NCBI GenBank assembly: GCA_913058395.1
Contig: CAJXQI010000003.1
Location: 1 to 64,000 of the forward strand
Source of the DNA: an uncultured Colwellia sp.
Lineage (GTDB): Bacteria; Pseudomonadota; Gammaproteobacteria; Enterobacterales; Alteromonadaceae
Length of the DNA: 64,000 nucleotides
Reading direction: 5' to 3'
Part shown: piece after piece, positions 26,189 through 34,604 of the stretch
How the letters are laid out: every line of letters begins with the position of its first letter
How positions within the stretch are numbered: position 1 is the stretch's first letter
The notes under the pieces: generated by a model
Database searches by the model: none
The model's input: only the letters and a program-made list of their open reading frames with translations
Told to the model about the DNA's origin: nothing
Program-made: the position numbers and the translations under genes

Positions 26189-26313
26189 TTTTTTGCAATT
26201 ATGTGATTAAACTAAAAAGCATAGTCAGCTCTCTTGATGCATTGAAACTTTGGCAATCAAGATTTACCTAGAAAATAGTTATCTATTGTTTACTGGATGC
26301 TAGGAATATAGTT

Positions 26314-27663
26314 ATGCAAGTCATTAAATTAAAAGAAAAAATATCATATGCCTGTGGCGACGTTGCCTCTAATTTCTATTGGCGAGTGTTCGATGTGTTT
26401 CTATTCATTTTCTATACCGACGTCTTTGGTCTGCACCCAGCTGCTGTTGGAACCATGATGTTAGTAACGCGTTTAATTGATGCATTTTCAGATCCCATTA
26501 TGGGCGCATTGGCTGATCGCACCCAAACACGATTTGGCAAATTTAGACCATATCTACTTTGGGGAATAATCCCGTTAGTGGCAGCCGGAGTACTAGTATT
26601 TACCGTGCCTGATTTAGACAGTGACGGTAAGCTAATTTGGGCTTATGCCACCTATATTTTTATGATGCTGGCGTACACTTTTATCAACGTCCCATACGGT
26701 GCACTACTTGGCGTGATGACTGGAGAAAGCCAAGAGCGAACAACACTAACGAGCTTCCGTTTTATTGGTGCATTCTCTGGTGGTAGTTTAGTCGCTTACT
26801 TTACGCCAACTTTGGTCACTCAACTTGGCCAAGGCGACCAAGCACTGGGTTGGCAACTAACGATGGGGTTATACGGCATTATTTCTGCAATTTTGTTCAT
26901 GATTAGCTTTTATAACACCCGCGAACGTATTGCGCCGCCGCAAACAACTCCCACGCCTATTCGTACCGATCTTAAAGACTTACTCAATAACAAACCTTGG
27001 TTAATTCTGTTTAGCTTAGCGCTAATCGTGATGATGACAATTACGCTCAGAGCAAGCTCTGGCACCTTTTATTTTAAATACTATGTTGGCCGAGAAGACC
27101 TTATTGGTAGCTTCTCATTTGTTTACATGATCGCACTGGCTCTAGGTGCTGCGTGTACACCGTTAATGACTAAATTCTTTGATAAACGAACACTGCTAAT
27201 GATACTGATGATTATTGTTGCCGTGCTTTCCAGTGCATTTTATTTTTTGGATAAAAGCCAAGTTAACTTGATGTTTGCTTTGCAAATTATTATTGGCTTT
27301 TGTTTGGGACCAAAATCCCCACTGGTTTTTTCTATGTATGCCGATACCGCTGATTATTCTCAATGGAAAAATGGCCGCCGAGCAACTGCCATGGTTTTTT
27401 CAGCGGCTGCCTTTGCACAAAAACTCGGCGGTGCTTTTGCTGGTGCCATGATGGGCTGGCTGCTTGGCTCGTTAGGGTATGTGGCAAACCAAGTGCAATC
27501 GTCTGACTCATCCCATGGCATTGTGTTGTTAATGACCTTAATTCCCGGAGTTTTTGCTGTTATTTCAGTGTTCATAATTCGGTTCTATTCATTATCAGAC
27601 GCTGCCGTTATCAAGTTGCAAGCTGACTTAAAGCAACGTACGTCATTTGGAGAAGCGAGTTAA
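26314..27663 (+). CDS. GPH-family sugar:cation symporter (second copy)
   Basis: This 449-residue inner-membrane carrier of the GPH family has about 12 helices. It shows KEKISYACGDVASNFYWR at the N-terminus, GALADRTQTRFGKFRPY in the first cytosolic loop and DTADYSQWKNGRRATAMVFS in the later loop. It ends with the stop codon immediately before the GH94 start, so the two are translationally close. Because it is encoded with a disaccharide phosphorylase and a gluconokinase, its substrate may be an aldobionate such as cellobionate; this is inference from context. It is shorter than the GPH protein at 12175-13710 and lacks that protein's insert. Confidence 0.9.
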   Translation: MQVIKLKEKISYACGDVASNFYWRVFDVFLFIFYTDVFGLHPAAVGTMMLVTRLIDAFSDPIMGALADRTQTRFGKFRPYLLWGIIPLVAAGVLVFTVPDLDSDGKLIWAYATYIFMMLAYTFINVPYGALLGVMTGESQERTTLTSFRFIGAFSGGSLVAYFTPTLVTQLGQGDQALGWQLTMGLYGIISAILFMISFYNTRERIAPPQTTPTPIRTDLKDLLNNKPWLILFSLALIVMMTITLRASSGTFYFKYYVGREDLIGSFSFVYMIALALGAACTPLMTKFFDKRTLLMILMIIVAVLSSAFYFLDKSQVNLMFALQIIIGFCLGPKSPLVFSMYADTADYSQWKNGRRATAMVFSAAAFAQKLGGAFAGAMMGWLLGSLGYVANQVQSSDSSHGIVLLMTLIPGVFAVISVFIIRFYSLSDAAVIKLQADLKQRTSFGEAS

Positions 27664-30072
27664 ATGATGAATAGTAAACAACAATCGGCAACTCAAGTAT
27701 TACCATATCAGCATGACGTGGTGACTAAGCGAATAAACTGCTTCGACCCTGTAACAATGAAATTTGCTAGTGGCTTTTTATGGAACAAAACCATGATGGT
27801 GCACATGAATTGTCGAGGCTATGCCGTAAGCCAATTTATGCAGCCTGAGCCAAGTAAGTACTCAGGTGCACCTAATATGGAAGCAAAAACTTTCATGCAA
27901 CCAGAACAAGGTTACTTTGCTCATCACCCTGGTCGATTTTTTTATGTTAAATGCCATGATTCTGGTCAGGTATTTTCCATACCTTACGAGCCGATGCGTA
28001 AATCGCTAGATAAGTTTACTTTTTCTATCGGCATGGCTGATATTGTTTGGCGTATTGAGCAGTTATCAATTGAGTTTATTTTAACTTTGTCGCTACCTGT
28101 AGAAGGTTGTCATGAGTTGTGGCAACTAGAAATTAAAAACCTCACTAATGAGGCAAAAAACATCAGCATTTATCCGTGCTTTTCTATTGGCTATAAATCT
28201 TGGATGAATCAGTCGGCAAGTTACTATCCGGAAAGTAATGCCATTATTGCTAGCAGTATTACGCCTTATCAAAAGCTTGAAGATTATGATAAATATCAGC
28301 AGTTAAAAGACGATACCTTTTTACTTGCCGACCGAAAGCCTAGTAGTTGGACAACCAGCCAGCAATTATTTGAAGGCGAAGGCTCAATACAATTTCCTGA
28401 TGGCATAAAGGCGAAAAAACTAGCACGTGATGAAGCTTGTTATGAAACCGCTATTGCTGTTATGCAGTATGATATTGAGTTATCTGCCCAAGAGAATCAG
28501 CAATTTAAGTTTGTTTTTGGTGCCTGTAAAGGGCAAAAAGAAGTGGCAGAAATTAGAGGTCGCTACTTTGCTAATGAGCAAACATTCGAAGTAAGCCATG
28601 GTCATTATCAAGACTATATTCAGCAATCTCAGCAAAATTTTAGCCTTGAAAGTGAAGACAAAGCGCTCGACCAATTTGTTAACCACTGGCTACCAAGACA
28701 AGTGTTTTATCATGGCGATAGCAATAGATTAACCACAGATCCACAAACGCGAAATTACCTACAAGATGCAATGGGCATGTGCTTTCTCGCGCCAGAAAAA
28801 ACCAAACATGTTTTGCTAACCACACTTTCTCAACAAAAGCGTGATGGTTGTTTGCCTGACGGCATTCTTTTACATCCTGATGCGGAAATTAAATACATTA
28901 ACTTAATTCCGCACAGTGACCATTGTGTATGGCTACCGCTTTGTTTGAAACTTTATTTAGATGAAACGAACGACGTTAGTATTCTGCAAGAAAAAATAGC
29001 TTTTAGTGACGATACAACACTTTGTACTGTTGCCCAACACGTTGAACTTGCACTTGATTACTTATTGAATGCTACCGACGACAGAGGTTTAAGTTTTATT
29101 GAACAAGGGGATTGGTGCGACCCACTAAATATGGTCGGCCATAAAGGCAAAGGCGTATCCAGTTGGTTATCACTTGCCACGGCTTATGCACTAAAACAGT
29201 GGTGCAGCATTAAAGAAAATTACGGCTTATCTGGCGATGAAAAACTGGCTGAATATCAATACGCAGCGCAAGCCTTGAATAACGCAGTGAACAAACATTT
29301 GTGGGATGGTAACTGGTATGCCAGAGGCATTACTGATGACAATAAATGTTTTGGTATTGCTGATGATGTCGAAGGGCGAATCTTCCTTAATCCACAAAGT
29401 TGGGCAATGTTAAGTGGTGCTGCCGACCAAGTAAAAACCGATAGCTTACTGTGCGAAATTGAACAGCAATTGTCGACGCCATTTGGCCCTATGATGCTAG
29501 CGCCAAGTTACACAAAAATGCGTGAAGATATTGGCCGTTTAACGCAAAAATATCCTGGTACGGCAGAAAATGGCTCGGTTTATAATCATGCTAGTGCATT
29601 CTACGCTTACAGTTTGTTCCAAATTGGCGAATCAGACAAAGCGCTGAAAATTCTTCAACAAATGTTAAGCAGCGAAAATGATGTTTTAGTTCGTCAGCAA
29701 TTACCGGGTTTTATTCCCAATTATTATCGAGGTGCATTTCAACAGTTTCCTGAAATGGCAGGGCGCTCAAGTCAGTTATTTAACACAGGAACGGTAGCGT
29801 GGGTATATCGTTGTATTATTGAAGAATTATGCGGGTTAAAGGGCGAAGCGGGTTGTTTAGTTGTTACGCCTAAAATGCCGTCTCATTGGCAAAAAATGAC
29901 CGTGAAACGTAAATTTTTAAATGCCGATTTTACCGTGAAAATAAACCGTGATAATAAAGCTAAACAACAAGTTATGTTTGTTAATGGTGTACGTGTTATC
30001 GGTAACAAAGTTGAAAACATTCAGTCAGGAAAGTACTACCAGTTGGATGTGACTTTACCATTGAGAAATTAA
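27664..30072 (+). CDS. GH94 disaccharide phosphorylase, probably cellobionic acid phosphorylase
   Basis: This 802-residue GH94 inverting phosphorylase has an N-terminal beta-sandwich (FASGFLWNKTMMVHMNCRGYAVSQFMQPEP), a helical linker and the (alpha/alpha)6 barrel. The general-acid aspartate probably lies in EQGDWCDPLNMVG, and the phosphate-site region includes TAENGSVYNHASAFYAYSLF. The length (about 800) and the FMQPEP/YFAHHPGRFFYVK stretch recall the cellobionic acid phosphorylases of Saccharophagus and Xanthomonas more than the chitobiose or laminaribiose types. The gluconokinase 47 bp downstream would handle the gluconate product. If it is instead cellobiose phosphorylase, the products are glucose and glucose-1-phosphate. 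There is no signal peptide, so it is cytosolic. Confidence 0.85.
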   Translation: MMNSKQQSATQVLPYQHDVVTKRINCFDPVTMKFASGFLWNKTMMVHMNCRGYAVSQFMQPEPSKYSGAPNMEAKTFMQPEQGYFAHHPGRFFYVKCHDSGQVFSIPYEPMRKSLDKFTFSIGMADIVWRIEQLSIEFILTLSLPVEGCHELWQLEIKNLTNEAKNISIYPCFSIGYKSWMNQSASYYPESNAIIASSITPYQKLEDYDKYQQLKDDTFLLADRKPSSWTTSQQLFEGEGSIQFPDGIKAKKLARDEACYETAIAVMQYDIELSAQENQQFKFVFGACKGQKEVAEIRGRYFANEQTFEVSHGHYQDYIQQSQQNFSLESEDKALDQFVNHWLPRQVFYHGDSNRLTTDPQTRNYLQDAMGMCFLAPEKTKHVLLTTLSQQKRDGCLPDGILLHPDAEIKYINLIPHSDHCVWLPLCLKLYLDETNDVSILQEKIAFSDDTTLCTVAQHVELALDYLLNATDDRGLSFIEQGDWCDPLNMVGHKGKGVSSWLSLATAYALKQWCSIKENYGLSGDEKLAEYQYAAQALNNAVNKHLWDGNWYARGITDDNKCFGIADDVEGRIFLNPQSWAMLSGAADQVKTDSLLCEIEQQLSTPFGPMMLAPSYTKMREDIGRLTQKYPGTAENGSVYNHASAFYAYSLFQIGESDKALKILQQMLSSENDVLVRQQLPGFIPNYYRGAFQQFPEMAGRSSQLFNTGTVAWVYRCIIEELCGLKGEAGCLVVTPKMPSHWQKMTVKRKFLNADFTVKINRDNKAKQQVMFVNGVRVIGNKVENIQSGKYYQLDVTLPLRN

Positions 30073-30119
30073 CCACAGAACAATTAACTACCGAAAAATA
30101 GGTTTTATACAGTAGCAAT

Positions 30120-30656
30120 ATGGCAAATTTATTTATAATTATCGGCGTAAGTGGCAGCGGTAAATCAACGGTTGCTGAGCAGCTGGCAGAAAAAATCGGC
30201 TACAGTTTTATTGATGCCGACGACTTTCATAGCGATAACGCAAAAGTAAAAATGGCGGCAGGCGAAGCGCTTACCGACGAACTTAGATCACAATGGATGC
30301 AGCACTTACAGCGCTTTTTAACAATTAAAGCTAAGCAAAGAGTATCGATTGTTTTGGCTCATTCTGGCTTAAAGAAAGTGCATCGAGATATGCTAAGAGT
30401 GCTAGGTTTCAAGCCGTACTTTTTCTTTTTAGAAGGCAGTGAAAGTGTTATTGCGCAACGTATGCAAAAACGTTCAGAGCACTTTTTTCCTGTGGATTTA
30501 TTACATAGCCAGTTTCAAACGCTTGAACACCCGAAACTATCACAACAAAAAGGTGAAGAGCTAGATGTTAATATTATTAGCATTGAGCAAAGTATTAATG
30601 CGATAGTGACGCAAGTTGAACATGCCGCGATAAAGTTTATTACAAGTGGCGCATAG
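30120..30656 (+). CDS. gntK: Gluconokinase (GntK type)
   Basis: This 178-residue P-loop kinase should convert gluconate and ATP to 6-phosphogluconate. It shows the Walker A motif GVSGSGKST (8-16), then DADDFH, the NxxKM-like segment DNAKVKMAAGEALTD, and ALKK-like SGLKKVHRDMLR in place of the usual CSALKxxYRDxLR. The segment HFFPVDLLHSQFQTLEHP matches GntK, and its ending is consistent with the family length of 160-180. The drift around the substrate loop may mean a related polyol acid rather than gluconate. It lies between GH94 and CBM9 on the same transcript, the expected place for using the phosphorylase product. Confidence 0.86.
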   Translation: MANLFIIIGVSGSGKSTVAEQLAEKIGYSFIDADDFHSDNAKVKMAAGEALTDELRSQWMQHLQRFLTIKAKQRVSIVLAHSGLKKVHRDMLRVLGFKPYFFFLEGSESVIAQRMQKRSEHFFPVDLLHSQFQTLEHPKLSQQKGEELDVNIISIEQSINAIVTQVEHAAIKFITSGA

Positions 30657-30690
30657 CATTAATGATGCAGGTGAAATTCAGGATTTTAGT

Positions 30691-31479
30691 ATGAAAACAA
30701 ACAAAATTAGTCGTTTAACCAAGGCGTTATTGCTTAGTGGTTTGTCAATATTCGCCACAACAGGGCAAGCGCTTGAAGCTAAGCAAACCCAAGTAGCGCC
30801 TGCTATTGATGGCGTGATGGACTCATTATGGAAAACCGCAACATGGCAACCACTTAATCATCATATTTTAGGTGCAATGCCCAGTGCTGAAGACTTTTCA
30901 GGGCGCTTTAAAGTGATGTGGGACAAAAACAAAATTTATCTTTTAGCTGAAATTCAGGACGATGTACTTTTTGATAATCATCCAGATCCATTGAAAGCCT
31001 ATTGGGATGACGATTGCCTAGAAATTTTTATTGATGAAGACAGATCCGGTGGCGAGCACCAATTTAACTTCAATGCCTTTGCCTACCATGTGGCACTCGA
31101 CAACCAAGCGGTTGATATTGGCTATAAAACTAAAGATGGCCAGCCTGATTTTATGCTGCTCAATGACCACTTAACCAGTGCATGGAAACGCCAAGCCACA
31201 GCTCCACATAAACTTATATGGGAAGTGGCTTTAGATGTTTACGATGATAGTTTTGATTACGTAACCACTAAAACAGGTACTAAAAAGCTTAATGACGCGA
31301 AACCAGTGACATTAACCACCAATAAAGAACTCGGTTTTATGCTCGCTTATTGCGATAACGACGGTAGTGCTAGTCGAGAGCATTTTATCGGTTCAGTGGC
31401 TATAGAGCCTAAAAATGGTGATAAAAACTTGGGTTATAAAGATGCGGGTGTTTTTGCACCGTTAACTTTAGTTGAGTGA
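30691..31479 (+). CDS. Exported CBM9-like carbohydrate-binding protein
   Basis: This 262-residue secreted protein has a signal peptide (LTKALLLSGLSIFATTGQA) followed by a single family-9-like carbohydrate-binding domain: APAIDGVMDSLWKTATW at the start, the central YLLAEIQDD and the conserved WDDDCLEIFIDEDRSGGEHQFNFNAF. No catalytic module is attached. In related operons such proteins are thought to bind sugar ends in the periplasm; this role is inference. The ATG at 30691 follows AGGA by 7 bases, and the longer frame overlaps gluconokinase. It is the last gene before an inverted repeat. Confidence 0.83.
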   Translation: MKTNKISRLTKALLLSGLSIFATTGQALEAKQTQVAPAIDGVMDSLWKTATWQPLNHHILGAMPSAEDFSGRFKVMWDKNKIYLLAEIQDDVLFDNHPDPLKAYWDDDCLEIFIDEDRSGGEHQFNFNAFAYHVALDNQAVDIGYKTKDGQPDFMLLNDHLTSAWKRQATAPHKLIWEVALDVYDDSFDYVTTKTGTKKLNDAKPVTLTTNKELGFMLAYCDNDGSASREHFIGSVAIEPKNGDKNLGYKDAGVFAPLTLVE

Positions 31480-31495
31480 TTTGGAATAAGGTTAT

Positions 31496-31569
31496 TTTAA
31501 GCGGTAAGTAGTAGCTGTCTATAATGTGTGTTTGGCACGAATAACAGCTAGCTACATTTGTTCGCTTAA
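31496..31569. repeat. Imperfect inverted repeat between convergent genes
   Basis: TTTAAGCG (from 31496) pairs with CGCTTAAA (to 31569), and further in AGTAGCTGT pairs with ACAGCTAGCT, giving an interrupted ~74-nt hairpin just after the CBM9 gene. It has no clean T tract, so a terminator or RNA-stability role is only a guess. Confidence 0.5.
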
Positions 31570-31585
31570 ATGCTTTCTCGGATGA

Positions 31586-32176
31586 TTATTTCCAATACTT
31601 TTGGCTTTTCAAGTCATTTTTCCAACGGCGGTAACCTCTGAGAAAACTTTCAACATCGATGCTTTCATTAAATATGGCATCATTATCTTCTGTACAATGT
31701 AATAAATATTGCTCTGCAACCACTTGTAATGAATCATTTTTTTCTTTAACCCACTTAACTTCAAAATCCATGTACTTCATGAATTTAGGAACATCAAATG
31801 AATGCTCGTATTGCTTATCTTTTCCGAAGAAAACCTCAGATAAATTAGTTTTTCCACCACTAATTATATGTGCCCTAAAACAACTTGCGATAACGATTAA
31901 TAATTCAGGAGGAGGAAAAAAGCCTGACTCTATACACCAAAGGAAAAAGTCTATCGGTGAACTTTGTATTTGCTCGCGTTCAATAATATTGTGATTTGAA
32001 TTTTGTTCGAGTAAGTTCCAGCTTTGCTCAAATTCTGAATAATAAGGAAACTCTTGATGTTCATAGGAGGCTTTTAATATTGACCGTACCTCCGCCACAT
32101 CTTCAGGTGTATTTTTATAAGCACCTGAAAAAACGGCTTTACCCTTAACTAATTCATATAGCTCATCTACGTTCAT
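31586..32176 (-). CDS. Hypothetical protein of unknown family
   Basis: I do not recognise this 196-residue protein. It is soluble-looking, acidic and rich in aromatic residues, with a helical N-terminal half (AEVRSILKASYEHQEFPYYSEF), a short hydrophobic stretch (PPPELLIVIASCFRAHII) and a basic C-terminal end (YRRWKNDLKSQKYW). GGTGA just before the first ATG points to the second ATG of the frame (32176). It is a single gene, convergent with the sugar locus and flanked upstream by ~390 bp without genes. Its context suggests an accessory insertion but gives no function. Confidence 0.6.
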   Translation of the reverse strand: MNVDELYELVKGKAVFSGAYKNTPEDVAEVRSILKASYEHQEFPYYSEFEQSWNLLEQNSNHNIIEREQIQSSPIDFFLWCIESGFFPPPELLIVIASCFRAHIISGGKTNLSEVFFGKDKQYEHSFDVPKFMKYMDFEVKWVKEKNDSLQVVAEQYLLHCTEDNDAIFNESIDVESFLRGYRRWKNDLKSQKYWK

Positions 32177-32565
32177 TTTCATTCACCCTAGTTTAAATAC
32201 TAGTAAAACTAGACAGATACATACAGTAACAGTTGAAATGTTTTCAACTTTAACGCCAACTAATAATTTAATAATAAATTTTTCCATAACTAATTAACCC
32301 TTTATATATTTGTTTGGTTGCTATTATGGTTGCTAGTGAATTATTGTCACGGACACAAAGTTTAAACGTTGTCCGAGTAGTTATTCGCAGAATGTTGCAG
32401 GTTCCCGCTAATAGCTTATTATGGAGATTTTTATACAATATAAAAACAAGTAAAACACATCATATTGATTTCACGCCTATTTCATCTAATACTCGCATCT
32501 TGACCCTAAGTACTTAAATCCGCTACTGTTACTGGCAATTATATCTATACGAATGCAGGAACATT
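32177..32565. other. Intergenic region without a supported gene
   Basis: This AT-rich stretch separates the orphan gene from the SRPBCC-glpK pair. It must hold the divergent promoters of both. A 67-codon open frame on the plus strand lacks a ribosome site and any recognisable sequence. I see no repeat or RNA gene. Confidence 0.6.
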
Positions 32566-33003
32566 ATGATTAATGTTGATGTGGTACAAACAATTACCGC
32601 CGTGCCAAGTGAAGTGAGTAAAATACTACTCGATCATCAAAATGCCGGGCAGTTTTTTGATGCCAAATTTTCAATTGCTAAAACTGCCGATGAAGGTGAA
32701 GTTTTTGGTGGCAAAGGCGCTATTCGTAATTTAAACGTTGCCGGTGTTAAGTTTTCTGAGCAAATATTGATCGCTAACGATAACCATATTCGCTACGCCA
32801 TTGTGGGTGACCGTCCGCTGCGTGGTCATCAAGGTAATATCTACCTTGAGGAACAAAGCTCTTCCTCTACTTCGGTTCGCTATACTATTGTATGTGAAGC
32901 ACCTAAATGGCTGCCTGATAAATTGGTTGAGTTTTTATTGTCACAAGCGATGAAAAAAGCCTTAGTTAAAATCAACAAACATTTTGTAGCGCTGGCGAAT
33001 TAA
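32566..33003 (+). CDS. SRPBCC (START-like) family protein
   Basis: This 145-residue protein has the SRPBCC helix-grip fold. The N-terminal strand-helix (VDVVQTITAVPSEVSKILLDHQNAGQFFDA) and the long C-terminal helix (LPDKLVEFLLSQAMKKALVKINKHF) enclose a beta sheet able to bind a small hydrophobic ligand. No specific function is known. It ends 13 bp before glpK on the same strand, so co-transcription with glycerol kinase is likely. That pairing is unusual and may be chance. Confidence 0.78.
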   Translation: MINVDVVQTITAVPSEVSKILLDHQNAGQFFDAKFSIAKTADEGEVFGGKGAIRNLNVAGVKFSEQILIANDNHIRYAIVGDRPLRGHQGNIYLEEQSSSSTSVRYTIVCEAPKWLPDKLVEFLLSQAMKKALVKINKHFVALAN

Positions 33004-33016
33004 GAGAAAATTTGTA

Positions 33017-34501
33017 ATGAAAACATCCTACCTGCTAGCAATTGACCAAGGCACAACAAGTAGCCGTGCTATTATTTTTAATGCTGCTGGCGACTTAATT
33101 GCCAGTGCTTCAGAAGAGTTTGCACAAATATTTCCTGACGATGGCTGGGTTGAACATCAGCCCAAGGCAATTTGGCAAACTACGCTTGCAACCTGTCGAA
33201 AAGTGATAGAAAAAAGCGCATTGCAGGCGGAAGATATTCTAGCCATTGGCATTACTAATCAGCGTGAAACCACCTTAGTGTGGGATAAAACTACTGGCGA
33301 ACCGATTTACAATGCCATTGTTTGGCAAGACCGACGCACAGCAGAGCGCTGCAAAAACCTAAAGAAAAGTGCTGACATTGTTACTAAGGTAAAAGATAAA
33401 ACAGGCTTACTGCTAGATCCTTATTTTTCAGCCAGTAAAGTCGAATGGTTATTAGATAATGTTGCTGGCGCTCGCGAAAAAGCAAAAGCTGGAAAATTAT
33501 GTTTCGGTACGGTTGATACCTTTTTACTTTGGCACTTAACCAAGGGAAAAACCTTCGCCACCGATGCCACTAATGCGTCTCGTACCATGTTGTTTAATAT
33601 TATTGACAACTGCTGGGATGACGAGCTATTAACCCTATTTAATATTCCTAAAACCATGCTGCCAGAAGTAAAAAATAGCGCCGATGACTTTGGTTTGACT
33701 GATGTTGAACACTTTGGTCAGCCAATTGCCATTAGTGCGATGATTGGCGATCAACAAGCAGCGTTAGTTGGCCAAGCGTGTTTTGAAAAAGGCATGATGA
33801 AAAGTACCTATGGCACGGGGTGTTTCGTGATGGTAAATACCGGCAAACAAGCGCAATACTCACAACATAAAATGCTAACCACAATAGCGTATCGTTTAGC
33901 AGGTGAAATAACTTATGCGCTTGAAGGCAGTATTTTTATGGCTGGCGCCACCATGCAATGGATACGCGATGGTATAAAACTGATTGATAATGTTGAACAA
34001 AGCCAAGCCATTGCCGAGTCGATGACAGCGGAAAATCATGTTTATCTTGTACCTGCGTTTACTGGCTTAGGCGCGCCACATTGGCAACCTGATGCTCGCG
34101 GCGCCATTGTTGGGCTAACACGAGATTCTGGCATTACTGAAATTGTTACCGCGGCTTTAGCTTCTGTTGCTTATCAAACACGAGATTTATTAGTTGCACT
34201 ACAGCATGATGGTATCGACACCACACAATTGCGCGTTGACGGTGGTATGGTGGTTAACGATTGGCTATTACAGTTTCTTAGCGATATTTTAAACCTAGTG
34301 ATTGAGCGACCGAAAGTCACGGAAACCACTGCGCTAGGTGCTGCATTGCTCGCTGGCTTACAGCAAGGTTTGTTCGAAAATGTTGAACAAGCGGCTGAAT
34401 ATTGGCAAGTTGAAGGTAAGTTCTGTCCTAAAATGAGCGAGGAAAGTCGCGCTCGTCATTATCAAGGTTGGTTAACGGCTCTGGATAAAGTGCTCGATTA
34501 G
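33017..34501 (+). CDS. glpK: Glycerol kinase
   Basis: This 494-residue FGGY-family kinase makes sn-glycerol-3-phosphate from glycerol and ATP. The ATP-binding start LAIDQGTTSSRAIIFN, the glycerol-binding region WVEHQPKAIWQTT and NQRETTLVWDKTTGEPIYNAIVWQDRR, and GALLAGLQQGLFE near the end match GlpK along the full length. AAGAGAAA precedes the ATG. No glpF, glpD or glpR lies in the window, so the rest of the pathway must be elsewhere. Confidence 0.96.
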   Translation: MKTSYLLAIDQGTTSSRAIIFNAAGDLIASASEEFAQIFPDDGWVEHQPKAIWQTTLATCRKVIEKSALQAEDILAIGITNQRETTLVWDKTTGEPIYNAIVWQDRRTAERCKNLKKSADIVTKVKDKTGLLLDPYFSASKVEWLLDNVAGAREKAKAGKLCFGTVDTFLLWHLTKGKTFATDATNASRTMLFNIIDNCWDDELLTLFNIPKTMLPEVKNSADDFGLTDVEHFGQPIAISAMIGDQQAALVGQACFEKGMMKSTYGTGCFVMVNTGKQAQYSQHKMLTTIAYRLAGEITYALEGSIFMAGATMQWIRDGIKLIDNVEQSQAIAESMTAENHVYLVPAFTGLGAPHWQPDARGAIVGLTRDSGITEIVTAALASVAYQTRDLLVALQHDGIDTTQLRVDGGMVVNDWLLQFLSDILNLVIERPKVTETTALGAALLAGLQQGLFENVEQAAEYWQVEGKFCPKMSEESRARHYQGWLTALDKVLD

Positions 34502-34604
34502 CACTCATTTATCTATGGCAAGATGTCGCACTGTATAAATAAACAGTTTTAGCTGCTATGCTAAGAAAAGATATTACTTTTAACTGTTTAGATACCGTAT
34601 TGCT

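Noticed and set aside
32314-32517. 67-codon plus-strand frame in the spacer before the SRPBCC gene
   Set aside because: No ribosome site and no recognisable sequence features.
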